Part shown: in pieces, positions 8,459 to 17,227 of the stretch
Numbering within the stretch: position 1 is the first letter of the stretch
Layout: each line of letters opens with the position of its first letter
Program-made: the position numbers and the translations under genes
Origin: Nocardia caishijiensis NBRC 108228
GTDB taxonomy: Bacteria > Actinomycetota > Actinomycetes > Mycobacteriales > Mycobacteriaceae
Assembly (NCBI RefSeq): GCF_001612825.1
Contig: NZ_BDBE01000030.1
Span: 496,001 to 560,000, forward strand
Direction: 5' to 3'
DNA: 64,000 nt
Notes under the pieces: model-generated
Databases searched by the model: none
What the model was told of the DNA's origin: nothing
What the model saw: only the letters and a program-made list of their open reading frames with translations

Positions 8459-11400
8459 TCAGCCGCGGATTGCCGCGGCGGCGCGGGCCCTGGCCGTGGT
8501 CGACCAGTGCGGGGCGTTCCACATTTCCGCGATGTCGGCTGCCCGAGCGAAATGCGCGGCCGCCTCGTCATTACGACCGAGGAACTGGGCGAGCTCGCCC
8601 AGTATGTGTGCGACCGGACGCACGGCGAGCGAAACACTCTCCGCGCCCGCGGGCGGACCGTCGCGGTGCGGCAGCAGGTCCGTGTAGACCCGCTCGGCAC
8701 CGTCACGATCGTTCACGGCGATCAGGGCCAGCGCGCGCAGGCTCGTCAGGAAGGTGAAGAAGAAGTCGGCCCGGATGGGGGCCGGTGGTGTGGGCTCCAC
8801 CTCGTTGCCGCGACCCGCGGCGTGCAGGACCAGTGTCAGCAGGTCGGTGACCATCGGGCCGAGCGCGGCGTGGAAGGCGCGGACCTCGTCCAGGTGGGCG
8901 CCGAGGGTGCCGTCGTTGATCCAGATCGCCGCGCGGGCGATGCGGAGGAACCCGGCGGCGTGCACCGAACCGGCGCGTTCCATGCGCTGGGTGGCTGTGA
9001 TGTAGCGACGTTCGGCGTCGGCGAACCGTCCCTCGATCAGTACCAGTGTCGCCAGGGCGATCTCGGCGGCGCCGACCGCTTCGGGCATCCGATAGGCGCG
9101 GGCCAGGTCGCGCGCTTGTTCACTGACGCGACGCATGGTCGCCGGATCGTTGGCGGCGGCGGCACCGGCAGCCAGGTTGAGCAGGGCGGTGATGCGGTAC
9201 ACGGGCAGGTCGTGTTCGGTGCCGATCGCCAGGAGTTCCCGCGAGTACTCCTGGCGGCCCGAGGCGCGCGCCAGGATCAGCAGGGCAGCGGCACGCAGAC
9301 GCGAGGAGGTCGCCGACTCGAGTGCTTCCAGGGCCGCGGGCATGACCGTCGGATCGTCTTCGCCGACCAGTTCGTGGGTGTAGGCGATGAGCAGATGGGC
9401 GCGCACGTCGCGGTCGAGGTCGGTGCGGGTGAGCAACCGGGCGAGCCGTTCGACGATCGGGCGGTCGATCGTGCCGTACATCCGGGACTGCCACGGTGTC
9501 GGTTCGGTCCAGGCGGTGAACGCGGCGATCATCAGATCCTCACGTCCCAGCGACTCGGCGAACTCGACGGCCTCCTCGCGCGTGCGCCTGGCGCCCGCGA
9601 TGGACCCGGCCCTGACCTGTGCTCGCAGCAATCTGCCCAGCAGATCCACCCGTTCGTCCGGTTCGCGGGCAACGGCGACCGCGTCGGTGAGGAGCACGAC
9701 CGCCACATCGTGGGCGTAGCGCGCCTCGGCCAGTTCCGCGGCTTGCACGCAGTACCCGACGGCTTTCGGCGACCCGGCCCGCGCCCAGTGATGGGCCAGG
9801 GCGACGATGTCGCCGGAGCCTTCGAGGGCCGAGGCGATCCGCGCGTGCATCCGCGTTGTGCGTGCCCGGCTGACACCGGTGACCAGGGTGTCTCTGACCA
9901 GGGCGTGCACGAACCGGACACGACCGGGCCCCGGTTCGTCGAGCAGCCCGGCGATGACGCCCGCGTCGACGGCGTCGAGCACGCCGTCCTCGTCGGTGTC
10001 GGCGGCGCGCACGAGCACCTCGACCGAGCATTCCCGACCGGCCACCGCCGCCAACCGCAGCACCGAAACACCGCTGTCGGGCAGCCGTGCGAGCCGTCGC
10101 CGCAGCACGTCGCGGACACCCTCGGGAACCTCCGAGAGCGCGACCAGTGCGCCTTCACCGTTGAGCAGGCGGGCGGTCTCACGCACGTAGAAGGGGTTGC
10201 CGCCGGTTCTTTCGGCGATTCCGGCCACGGTCGAGTCGTCGGTGTCGCATTCGGCCCGCACGAGTTCGGCGACGGCGTCGCGGTCGAGTCCGGGCAGGTC
10301 GAGGCGCAGCGGGGCGGTGCGGGCCAGGGTGGCGAGTGTTTCGGTGAGGCGCTCGCTTTCGTCCGAACGGTAGGCGGCGACGATCAGAATCGGGGCCCGG
10401 GTATCGATGCCGCCGGTGAGCAGTTCCAGGGTGGCGGCGTCGGCCCAGTGCAGGTCGTCCAGGACGACGGCGACCGGTCGGTCGGTGGCGGCCGCGGCGA
10501 CCCAGGCCCACACGGCTCGGCGGAGCCGGAACCGTCCGGCGGCCGCGTCGCCGTGCGCGGGCGCGGAGTCCACGAGCAGCGGCGCCAGATCTTCGGAGAA
10601 TGGTTGTGGCGCAGTACTTTCGGCGATCGATTGCAGCACTTCGACCCAGGCCCAGGCCGGTGGTGCGCTGTCGACGTCGGGGCAGCGCCCGGCGGCTACG
10701 AGCCACCCGTCGCGGGTGAGTGTCGTGGCGAGGTGCTCGAGCAGGGTCGACTTGCCCTGTCCCGCCTCACCGGTGATCAGGGCGGTTCTCGCACCGTCGA
10801 TGATTGCTTGCTCGGCAGCTTTGACCAGGGCTGCCAGTTCGTGGTCGCGCCCGACAAACAGAGTGGATGACCGGCCGTTATCGAATGCCGGTGACGCTGA
10901 GTGTGATCCGACACTCCCGGAGTAGTTCTTCCCCGGGCCGACCACACCTGACCCGGCCGCGCCGAGGCGGACTTCGCCGGGGTCCACCGCGCCGGGGCCG
11001 ACTTTGCCCACCTCTACCTCACGGCCGCTGCCCGCAGCCGCCGCGTCTTCGCGCGCATTCTGGCTCCTGGGCAGCACTGTCCGCTGCGAGGACACCGCCG
11101 GAACCACCGCGCGCAGGAAGTCCGTGCGCTGAGCCAGGATCGCCTCTTCCAGTTCCACCAGGTCCGGGCCCGGATCGAGGCCGAGCTCATCGGCGAACTG
11201 GGTGCGGGCGCGACGCAACGCGGTCAGCGCATCGGCCTGACGCCCACTGCCCCACAGCGCCAGCGCGTGCAGCCGCCACCCTTCCTCGCGCAGGGGTTCG
11301 TCGCGAGTCAGGGTCTCGGTGTCGGGAACGACCGTCGCGGCCCGGCCCAGGCGCAGACCCGCCTCGATGTGCAGTTCGCGCGCGACCAGGCGTAACTCGT

Positions 11401-11869
11401 GCAGCCGTGCTGTTTCGGCGATCACCCACGGCTCGTCGGCGACCTCGGCGAAGGCGGGACCGCGCCACAGCGCCAATGCCTCGTCCAGCCGGGCCCGCGA
11501 GTCCTCGGGATCGGTGAGCGTGCGAGCTTGTTCGAGCAGTTCCTCGAACCGCCAGGCGTCCACCGCGTGCTCGGGCAGGTGCAGCGCGTAACCGGGTGCG
11601 GCGCTCACCAGCAGACGTGCCGGTGCCCGTGGTGGTCGGTCCGGTTCGAGCAGGCGGCGCAGGTTCGACACATACGCCTGCAACGACGCCAATGCCCGCG
11701 ACGGCGCTTCCCCCCGCCAGAGGTCTTCGACCAGCCGGTCCACCGGCACCACCTGCCCGCGCGCGGCCACCAGCAGCGCGAGCACACCACGTTGACGCGG
11801 GCCACCGAGGGGAAGCGGTTCGCCGCCGACCTCGGCCGCGAACGAGCCCAACACCCGGATCAAGACCAT
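8459..11869 (-). CDS. SARP/AfsR-type transcriptional regulator with AAA ATPase and TPR-like region
   Basis: An 1136-aa multidomain regulator. Residues 1-90 are the OmpR-type winged helix of SARP proteins (LGGPRQRGVLALLVA) and 92-240 the bacterial transcriptional activation domain. A Pro/Gly/Val-rich linker follows, then an NTPase with Walker A GEAGQGKST (Lys373) and Walker B VVLDDLHWAD near 472. The C-terminal 400 residues are helical, alanine- and arginine-rich TPR-like repeats. The ATG at 11869 begins at MVLIRVLGS, where winged-helix homology starts; an open extension to 12163 only runs antisense to the next gene. Known relatives switch on secondary metabolism or transport genes. It is divergent from a DUF4267 membrane protein, a likely target. 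Confidence 0.92.
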   Translation of the reverse strand: MVLIRVLGSFAAEVGGEPLPLGGPRQRGVLALLVAARGQVVPVDRLVEDLWRGEAPSRALASLQAYVSNLRRLLEPDRPPRAPARLLVSAAPGYALHLPEHAVDAWRFEELLEQARTLTDPEDSRARLDEALALWRGPAFAEVADEPWVIAETARLHELRLVARELHIEAGLRLGRAATVVPDTETLTRDEPLREEGWRLHALALWGSGRQADALTALRRARTQFADELGLDPGPDLVELEEAILAQRTDFLRAVVPAVSSQRTVLPRSQNAREDAAAAGSGREVEVGKVGPGAVDPGEVRLGAAGSGVVGPGKNYSGSVGSHSASPAFDNGRSSTLFVGRDHELAALVKAAEQAIIDGARTALITGEAGQGKSTLLEHLATTLTRDGWLVAAGRCPDVDSAPPAWAWVEVLQSIAESTAPQPFSEDLAPLLVDSAPAHGDAAAGRFRLRRAVWAWVAAAATDRPVAVVLDDLHWADAATLELLTGGIDTRAPILIVAAYRSDESERLTETLATLARTAPLRLDLPGLDRDAVAELVRAECDTDDSTVAGIAERTGGNPFYVRETARLLNGEGALVALSEVPEGVRDVLRRRLARLPDSGVSVLRLAAVAGRECSVEVLVRAADTDEDGVLDAVDAGVIAGLLDEPGPGRVRFVHALVRDTLVTGVSRARTTRMHARIASALEGSGDIVALAHHWARAGSPKAVGYCVQAAELAEARYAHDVAVVLLTDAVAVAREPDERVDLLGRLLRAQVRAGSIAGARRTREEAVEFAESLGREDLMIAAFTAWTEPTPWQSRMYGTIDRPIVERLARLLTRTDLDRDVRAHLLIAYTHELVGEDDPTVMPAALEALESATSSRLRAAALLILARASGRQEYSRELLAIGTEHDLPVYRITALLNLAAGAAAANDPATMRRVSEQARDLARAYRMPEAVGAAEIALATLVLIEGRFADAERRYITATQRMERAGSVHAAGFLRIARAAIWINDGTLGAHLDEVRAFHAALGPMVTDLLTLVLHAAGRGNEVEPTPPAPIRADFFFTFLTSLRALALIAVNDRDGAERVYTDLLPHRDGPPAGAESVSLAVRPVAHILGELAQFLGRNDEAAAHFARAADIAEMWNAPHWSTTARARAAAAIRG

Positions 11870-11984
11870 GACCAGCCGTATCGTACGCGCGCCGACCCGC
11901 ACGGTTCCAAGTCGGCTCCAACTGCCTTCCAAACCTCGGCGAGCAGTCTCGTTCACATCGAAACCCGTTGAAAGGCAGGACAGT

Positions 11985-12422
11985 ATGAGCATCAGCACCC
12001 AGGGCATCGGCACAGTGGGACGAACGGTGGTCACGAGGTATCGCGTCACCACCGTGATGGCCGTGATGTGCGCGGCGGCACCGTTGTATTTCGGGCTGAG
12101 TTTCCTGCTCGCCCCCGAGAGTTCGCCCGCCGGTTTCGGTATCACGCCGTGGCCCACCGGCAATGCCGACGGCTATTTCGTCGTCAAGGGCGTGCGCGAC
12201 ATCGCGGTCGCCGCAGTGACGTTTCTGGTGCTCGCCCTCGGCCACCGCCGCCTCCTCGGCTGGATAGTCCTGATCAATGCCGCGATCCCGTTCGGCGACG
12301 CACTGGCCGTGGTGACCCACGGCGGAACGGTGACGACAGCGCTGACCGTCCACATTTCGGCAATGGTGTTCGTCGTGCTGACGGCCGCCCTGCTGCTCAC
12401 GGAACACCCCGCGCGTACCTAG
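11985..12422 (+). CDS. DUF4267-type small membrane protein
   Basis: A 145-aa protein with about four hydrophobic helices (starting near residues 24, 63, 90 and 122) and the loop GFGITPWPTGNADGYFVVKG characteristic of DUF4267 proteins. Function is unknown. Start ATG 11985 has AAAGG about 10 bases upstream. It is divergent from the SARP regulator across 115 bp, so control by it is plausible. Transcription ends at the hairpin at 12435-12469. Confidence 0.8.
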   Translation: MSISTQGIGTVGRTVVTRYRVTTVMAVMCAAAPLYFGLSFLLAPESSPAGFGITPWPTGNADGYFVVKGVRDIAVAAVTFLVLALGHRRLLGWIVLINAAIPFGDALAVVTHGGTVTTALTVHISAMVFVVLTAALLLTEHPART

Positions 12423-12434
12423 CCGACACCCGAG

Positions 12435-12469
12435 CAGGTCGGTGTGGTCGTCTCGATCACACCGACCTG
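12435..12469. terminator. Bidirectional hairpin terminator
   Basis: Perfect 12-bp arms CAGGTCGGTGTG (12435-12446) and CACACCGACCTG (12458-12469) around an 11-nt loop, immediately after the DUF4267 stop codon. The convergent NTF2-like remnant ends in it. Confidence 0.75.
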
Positions 12470-12862
12470 TCGCCTGCCCTGCGCACACCGAACCGCGCCA
12501 GCAGCGCCCTCGCCGCGAGACCGAAGATGGTCCTGCCCGCATCCGCGGGCGCGTCTGTGCTCGTGCGTGATCGCCCATCGGCCGTCCACGCGCCGAAGGC
12601 AGACGGTTTCGCGCACCCAGATCGACAATTCGATGCCGCCCTTGTGCTTGCCGGAATCCAGATGGAGCATGTTGGCGAAGGCCACGTCTCCGTCGACAGC
12701 GATCGTCAGCTCATGCGTTTCCAGCTCGATCGGCCCGTCATACCCGTCGAACCACCGCAGGAAGTTCGCCCGCGCCTCCTCGGTTCCCGAAAACCGCAGC
12801 GGCGCGACAGCGTCGTAGTAGACGATGTCCGCGACCTTCGGACCTTTTCGGTAGTCCGACAA
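12457..12862 (-). pseudogene. Degenerate SnoaL/NTF2-like (ketosteroid isomerase fold) gene
   Basis: The core VYYDAVAPLRF, FLRWFDGYDGP, LELT and WAITHEH is a clear SnoaL/NTF2-like fold, but both ends look damaged. The only in-frame start is TTG at 12862, which leaves out the N-terminal helices of the family. After WAITHEH the frame turns into Arg/Gly/Cys-rich text and runs through the terminator to 12419. Removing one base near 12555 restores a protein-like ending (HDAPADAGRTIFGLAARALL and on to GDRSV) with a stop at 12457-12459 and higher third-position GC. I therefore read it as frameshifted and probably N-terminally truncated. A sequencing error is an alternative. Confidence 0.6.
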
Positions 12863-12942
12863 ACCGAGAACGAATGTGAGGTCCCCGCCGGGCGCGCGCC
12901 CCTGGGTTCGGAAAGTCTCGCTTCACGTGTTTGGCTGGCGTG

Positions 12943-13896
12943 GTGAGCGCGCGGATTGTTCGGATCGGGGTCGGGATGGTTGCCGGGGTGGCGACGCTAA
13001 CCGGAATCGCTGGTGTGGCATTGCATTTTTCGCGGTGGGATGTGGAGCCGCTCGTGTTGGCGGCGTCGGCCGCACCGTATCTGATGTGCGGTGCGGTGGT
13101 GGGGGCCGCTGGTTTCGCGGGCATGAAGCAGTGGGTGGCTGCCGGGGTGGCAGGGATTGCGGTCGTCGCCGCTCTGGCGACCCAGGCACCGCTGTACTTC
13201 GCCGATGGTGGGGGCGAGGGGCCCGCGATCATGGCGATGCAGGCCAATCTGCTGTTCGACGGCGCCGATCCGGTGGTGCTCGTCAACGAGGTGCGAGAGC
13301 GGGATATCGCCGTACTCACCGTCAACGAGCTCACCCGCCCCGCGGTCGATGACCTGGGTCGTGCGGGTCTGGATGCCCTGCTCCCGTACCGCTACCTGGC
13401 TCCCGGCCAGACGGCGAGTGGGACCGGGATCTGGAGCCGGTACCCGGTGTCCGACACTGTCGAATACGACGGGTACGTCCTCAATCAGATCTCGGCGACT
13501 GCCACGGTCCCCGAGGTCGGTCCGGTCTCGGTATACGCCTTCCACCCGGTCCCCCCGATCTACGACACGCGCGTCTGGGCCGATGAACTGTCCCGGCTCC
13601 GGCAGGTGCTGGACGCCGCGCCCGCTGGTCGTCCGGTGCTCGTCGGCGGCGATTTCAATGCCACCCACGACCACGCCCGGTTCCGCGCTATGGCCTCGGG
13701 TCGCTACGCGGACGCGGCCGCCCAGGCAGGCGCGGGCCACCTGGTCACCTATCCGACAGACAAATCGCTACCCCCGTTGGTCGGCATCGACCATTTCCTG
13801 CTCGCTGACGCGCGCGCCACGAACGTGGAAACCGTCGATCTGCCCGGTGCCGACCATCGAGCCCTGGTGGCGCGCATCGTCTTTCCCGCTCGGTGA
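12943..13896 (+). CDS. Membrane-anchored endonuclease/exonuclease/phosphatase-fold protein
   Basis: About 317 aa. Three N-terminal hydrophobic helices (roughly residues 5-85) are followed by an EEP-superfamily domain: metal-site Asn in MQANLLFDG, Glu in TVNELTR, GGDFNATHDH and the final IDHFLL plus GADHRALVARI, which are the catalytic Asp/Asn and His motifs. Substrate could be nucleic acid, a phospholipid or an inositol phosphate. The start is unclear: TTG 12931, GTG 12940 and GTG 12943 are in frame and none has a good ribosome binding site. Confidence 0.85.
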   Translation: MSARIVRIGVGMVAGVATLTGIAGVALHFSRWDVEPLVLAASAAPYLMCGAVVGAAGFAGMKQWVAAGVAGIAVVAALATQAPLYFADGGGEGPAIMAMQANLLFDGADPVVLVNEVRERDIAVLTVNELTRPAVDDLGRAGLDALLPYRYLAPGQTASGTGIWSRYPVSDTVEYDGYVLNQISATATVPEVGPVSVYAFHPVPPIYDTRVWADELSRLRQVLDAAPAGRPVLVGGDFNATHDHARFRAMASGRYADAAAQAGAGHLVTYPTDKSLPPLVGIDHFLLADARATNVETVDLPGADHRALVARIVFPAR

Positions 13897-13899
13897 GAA

Positions 13900-14484
13900 C
13901 TACGGCTCAGCCCGAGTAAGCACCGCCTCAACCCGTGCCTGCATTGCCTTCCCGGCCGCCAGCAACGGTTCGGCCGAGCGCAATGTCCGGCCGAGGACGA
14001 ACGCCCCTTCCAGTGCGGAAAGAATCGCCAGCACAAGATCGCGTGCCTCGTCCTCGGCCAGTCCGCGTCGCACGAAATACGTTGTGCCCTGGTCGATCCA
14101 GTCGGTGATGACCTCGGCCACCACCTCCCGTAGTTCCGGTTCGGTGTCGGCGATCTCGCCCGCCACGGTTCCGACGGGACACATATTGATCCACCCGGAT
14201 TCCGCGAGCGTGCGGGCGGCGTCGGCGAACGCGGACGAGACCGCGACGGCAAGATCCTCGTGCGGGTCCATCAGCAGCGGCAGCAACTGGATGTAGGCGG
14301 CGCCGGATTCACGCAGGGCCACGGCGGCGATCTGCGGTTTGCCCTGCGGGAAGTGGTGGTACAGCGAGCCCATCGGCGCGTCGGCGGCGGCGGTGATCTG
14401 CTTGACCGTGATCGCGCTGTACCCGTGCGTGCGCATCAGTTCGGCGACTGCGGTGACGAGGCGTTCCCGGGTGGGCGTTGACAT
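13900..14484 (-). CDS. TetR family regulator (LmrA/YxaF-like)
   Basis: A 194-aa repressor with N-terminal HTH (TVKQITAAADAPMGSLYHHF) and a ligand domain containing WINMCPVGTVAGEIADTEPE, typical of the TetR_C_33/LmrA group. ATG 14484 follows GAGGGAG; GTG 14499 is an alternative. It is divergent from an alpha/beta hydrolase gene across a 65-bp region filled by a large palindrome, the expected operator for both genes. Confidence 0.92.
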   Translation of the reverse strand: MSTPTRERLVTAVAELMRTHGYSAITVKQITAAADAPMGSLYHHFPQGKPQIAAVALRESGAAYIQLLPLLMDPHEDLAVAVSSAFADAARTLAESGWINMCPVGTVAGEIADTEPELREVVAEVITDWIDQGTTYFVRRGLAEDEARDLVLAILSALEGAFVLGRTLRSAEPLLAAGKAMQARVEAVLTRAEP

Positions 14485-14506
14485 CTTCTCCCTCACCACT
14501 TCAGAC

Positions 14507-14536
14507 TAGAGCAAACGCACTAGAGTGTTTGCTCTA
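14507..14536. promoter_or_regulatory. TetR operator palindrome
   Basis: Perfect 10-bp arms TAGAGCAAAC (14507-14516) and GTTTGCTCTA (14527-14536) with a 10-bp centre, between the divergent TetR and hydrolase genes. Size and placement fit a TetR dimer-pair operator. Confidence 0.75.
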
Positions 14537-14549
14537 ACTGGAGGTTCTC

Positions 14550-15404
14550 ATGCCGTCCGTCGAACTGCCCACCGGCCGCGTCCACTACACCGAGCACGGG
14601 CAGGGCGCCCCGGTCGTGCTGCTGCACGGCCTGCTGATGAACCACCGGGTCTGGGATCCGGTGATCGACCGGTTGCCCGCCGGGTTCCGCTACGTCCTGC
14701 CGGATCTGCCCCTGGGCGCGCACCCCGAACCACTGCGGCCGGGTACCGACCTGAGTCTGCGCGGGCTCAATCAGCTCATCGCGGACTTTCTCACCGCCCT
14801 CGACCTGCGCGATGTCACTCTCGTGCACTCCGACTGGGGTGGCGGACTGTTCCTGACCGCCTACGGTCTCGACGAGCGGGTCGGTCGGCTGATCGTGTTG
14901 CCCAGCGAGGCGTTCGACAACTTTCCGCCCGGCTTGCCCGGCAAATCCGCCGTCCTGGCCTCCTACCTTCCCGGCGGTGTCATCATGGCGCTGCGTCAGT
15001 TGCGGGTGCGTTGGTTGCGGGAGACCCCACTGCTGTTCGGCTGGATGGCGAAATCTCGACTGCCCGACGAACTCGTGCGCGCCTGGACCGATCCCGGCCT
15101 GCGCGACCCCGGTATCCGCCGCGACCTGCTCGCCTACACCCGTTCGGGTTTCCGCAGAGCCGAGCTGATCGCGAATACCGAAGCGCTGCGACACTTTCCA
15201 GGAGAGGCGTTGATCCTGTGGTCCTCGGCGGGCAAGGTCATGCCCCGCGAACACGGCCGCCGCCTCGCCGAGTTGATCCCCCGCGCCCGGCTGGTCGAGA
15301 TCGACGATGCCTATGTGTTGTCGATGCTCGACCAACCGAACGCGGTCGCCGCAGCCATCACCGAGTTCCTCACCACCACGTCGGCGCGCGCGACCCCACG
15401 CTGA
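14550..15404 (+). CDS. Alpha/beta hydrolase (haloalkane dehalogenase/epoxide hydrolase-like)
   Basis: A 284-aa alpha/beta-fold protein: LLHGLLMNHRVW near the oxyanion site and nucleophile elbow VHSDWGGGL where Asp is the nucleophile, as in dehalogenases and epoxide hydrolases. The usual late Gly-His catalytic dipeptide is replaced by VEIDDAYVLSMLDQP, so the general base His is missing at its normal place; catalysis may differ or be lost. GGAGG sits 7 bases before ATG 14550. The divergent TetR gene and its operator overlap the promoter, so it is probably ligand-inducible. Confidence 0.85.
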   Translation: MPSVELPTGRVHYTEHGQGAPVVLLHGLLMNHRVWDPVIDRLPAGFRYVLPDLPLGAHPEPLRPGTDLSLRGLNQLIADFLTALDLRDVTLVHSDWGGGLFLTAYGLDERVGRLIVLPSEAFDNFPPGLPGKSAVLASYLPGGVIMALRQLRVRWLRETPLLFGWMAKSRLPDELVRAWTDPGLRDPGIRRDLLAYTRSGFRRAELIANTEALRHFPGEALILWSSAGKVMPREHGRRLAELIPRARLVEIDDAYVLSMLDQPNAVAAAITEFLTTTSARATPR

Positions 15405-15417
15405 CCGCTGTCGTGGA

Positions 15418-15930
15418 TCAGCCGACCTCGAGGGTGGTGGTCACCGGGGTGGCTCCGGTGGTCGAGTCGAGCACCGGGCAGTGGGCATCGACCGCTTCTC
15501 GCAGTTCGGCATAACGCTCGGCGGTCTCGGGGCCGCTGACCCGCACGGTGACACGGACCGCCTGAAAGCCTGCGCGCACTGTTTCATCGATACCGAAGAA
15601 TCCGCGCACGTCCAGATCGCCTTCGGCGGTGACGGCGAGGTCATCGACGGTGATCCCGAGCCGTTGCGCCCAGAATCGGTAGGTGACGACCTGGCAGGAG
15701 ATCAGTGCCGCCAGGTACACCTCTACCGGGTTGGCGGCCGTGTCGGCGCCGCCGAGTGCGGCTGGTTCGTCGACCCGCAGGGTGTGGGTGCGCGTGGTGA
15801 CAACGCTCCCGACCGCCCCCTCGGGTGTCGCCGCCGCCCGGAACACGATGTGCGCGCCCGCCGGGTCGGCTGCCACCGCCTTCGCCGTCGCATGGGAGAT
15901 GTCGTTCAAGGTCGTGAGCTGACTGGTCAT
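15418..15930 (-). CDS. OsmC/Ohr family protein
   Basis: A 170-aa OsmC-like protein, predicted thiol-dependent (hydro)peroxide reductase or sulfur-relay protein. Both conserved Cys regions are present: ALISCQVVTYRFW and DAHCPVLDST. The glutamate-rich motif VSGPETAERYAELREAV is also typical. It is convergent with the hydrolase gene, 13 bp apart, and has no obvious operon partner. Confidence 0.9.
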   Translation of the reverse strand: MTSQLTTLNDISHATAKAVAADPAGAHIVFRAAATPEGAVGSVVTTRTHTLRVDEPAALGGADTAANPVEVYLAALISCQVVTYRFWAQRLGITVDDLAVTAEGDLDVRGFFGIDETVRAGFQAVRVTVRVSGPETAERYAELREAVDAHCPVLDSTTGATPVTTTLEVG

Positions 15931-15995
15931 GTCCGCACGCTATCGACGCGCTCGCCGCCCGCCCACCGATGTTCTCGGCGTGATTTCAACCCTCC

Positions 15996-16607
15996 TCAGC
16001 GGGCGACCCCCAGCGACAATGCGGCGAAGGCCTTCGGCGCGCCGGGCTGATAGAACCGGTCGAGTTCTACCGTGTCGAATCCGGCATCGGCGATGAGCGC
16101 GGGGATGTCGCGGGCGAGATGACATCCACCGGCGATGCGCTGCTGGATCGGGTCCAGGCGATGCTGCCAGACCCGGACCGATTCGTCCGGGGCCAGCCCG
16201 TGCTCCACGAAATGCAGGCTGCCACCGGGCTTGAGCACCCGCCGGATCTCGGTGAGCGCGGCCGCGACATCCGGGATCGTGCACAACGTGAACGTCGACA
16301 ACGCGGTGTCGAAACTGTCGTCGCTGAACGGCAGCGCCTGCCCGTCCAACCCGGCCCGTTCGATCGGCACCCGGCTGACCGCGACCTTATTCGCCGCGAT
16401 CTTCCATCCGATGTCGGCAGGCTCGACTCCGCTCACCCGGTGCACCGCCTCGGGATAGAACCCCACATTGTTCCCGGATCCGAACCCGATCTCCACCACG
16501 TCTCCCCGGAGTCCGGCACACACCCTTCGCCGCAGCGGGTCGTTGGCCCGCGCCCCGCACACCTTGTCGGTCAGATGCGGCAGAACCCGATCGGTATAGA
16601 AGCCCAT
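15996..16607 (-). CDS. Class I SAM-dependent methyltransferase
   Basis: A 203-aa UbiE/MenG-like methyltransferase: motif I VVEIGFGSGNN, acidic loop after strand 2 (VSGVEPAD), DGQALPFSDDSFD and the VLKPGGSLHFVEHG strand. ATG 16607 follows GGGGA and begins at the family N-terminus MGFYTDRVLPHLTD; a longer open frame upstream is antisense to nothing useful and has no binding site. The substrate is unknown. Confidence 0.9.
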   Translation of the reverse strand: MGFYTDRVLPHLTDKVCGARANDPLRRRVCAGLRGDVVEIGFGSGNNVGFYPEAVHRVSGVEPADIGWKIAANKVAVSRVPIERAGLDGQALPFSDDSFDTALSTFTLCTIPDVAAALTEIRRVLKPGGSLHFVEHGLAPDESVRVWQHRLDPIQQRIAGGCHLARDIPALIADAGFDTVELDRFYQPGAPKAFAALSLGVAR

Positions 16608-16621
16608 TCCCCGATCATCCT

Positions 16622-17134
16622 CTAGCCGGACTTCGGCATGACGCAGATCTGCCGCAGACCTTGCAGGTTGGAATCGAAGTCGTACACGACCGAGTTGCCG
16701 TCCACCCAGCCGGGCACGTTCGAGCAGTCCTTTCCGGCCAGCCCGGTAGTGGAGAAGAGCTGCTCGATCACCACATAGTTCGCCTCGGGGTCCGAACACG
16801 CGACCCGCTCGGCGCTGCGGCTGAACTCCCCGTTGCTGTCGCCCACCGCGTGCAGACAGTCACCGGCCTGTGCGGAGAAGGGGTCGGGGTCGAGGAGAGG
16901 CCGTACGACTTCCGGCTGCGACGGTGCGGGAACGTCACGGTCGACGACCACGAGCGTTCCCACGATTCCACCCGCGAGGCCGAGGACCGTCCCCGCGAGA
17001 AAGCCGAAAGCCAGCGGGAGCTTGCCTGAGCGGCGGGCGGGCGGCGGCGGGGATTTCGTGAGGTAGCGTGGCGGCGGCTCACCGATTCCTGCGGACGTTC
17101 CCGATAGCGGCGGCTGTTGTCCTGGATATGTCAT
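16622..17134 (-). CDS. LppU/SCO3897-type membrane-anchored protein
   Basis: A 170-aa protein with a Pro-rich cytoplasmic tail (MTYPGQQPPLSG), one transmembrane helix near residues 42-66 and an outside domain holding paired cysteines in AGDCLHAVG, RVACSDPEA, GKDCSNVPG and QICVMP. This matches the LppU/SCO3897 family of unknown function. GGGAGGG lies 5 bases before ATG 17134. It ends 14 bp upstream of the methyltransferase start on the same strand and may be co-transcribed with it. Confidence 0.85.
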   Translation of the reverse strand: MTYPGQQPPLSGTSAGIGEPPPRYLTKSPPPPARRSGKLPLAFGFLAGTVLGLAGGIVGTLVVVDRDVPAPSQPEVVRPLLDPDPFSAQAGDCLHAVGDSNGEFSRSAERVACSDPEANYVVIEQLFSTTGLAGKDCSNVPGWVDGNSVVYDFDSNLQGLRQICVMPKSG

Positions 17135-17227
17135 ACCATCCCTCCCCTGCACACGCTCCGGCCCGAACGGACCGGCCGGGTGTCACGGTATCGCGGGCGA
17201 TGCCGTTGCGCCGGTGCGCATTTCGGT

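Noticed and set aside
8507..10870. 787-codon plus-strand open frame
   Set aside because: Mirror of the SARP gene caused by high third-position GC; the minus-strand product has clear Walker motifs and domains.
11870..12163. N-terminal extension of the SARP regulator
   Set aside because: Runs antisense to the DUF4267 gene and precedes the conserved winged-helix start; no ribosome binding site.
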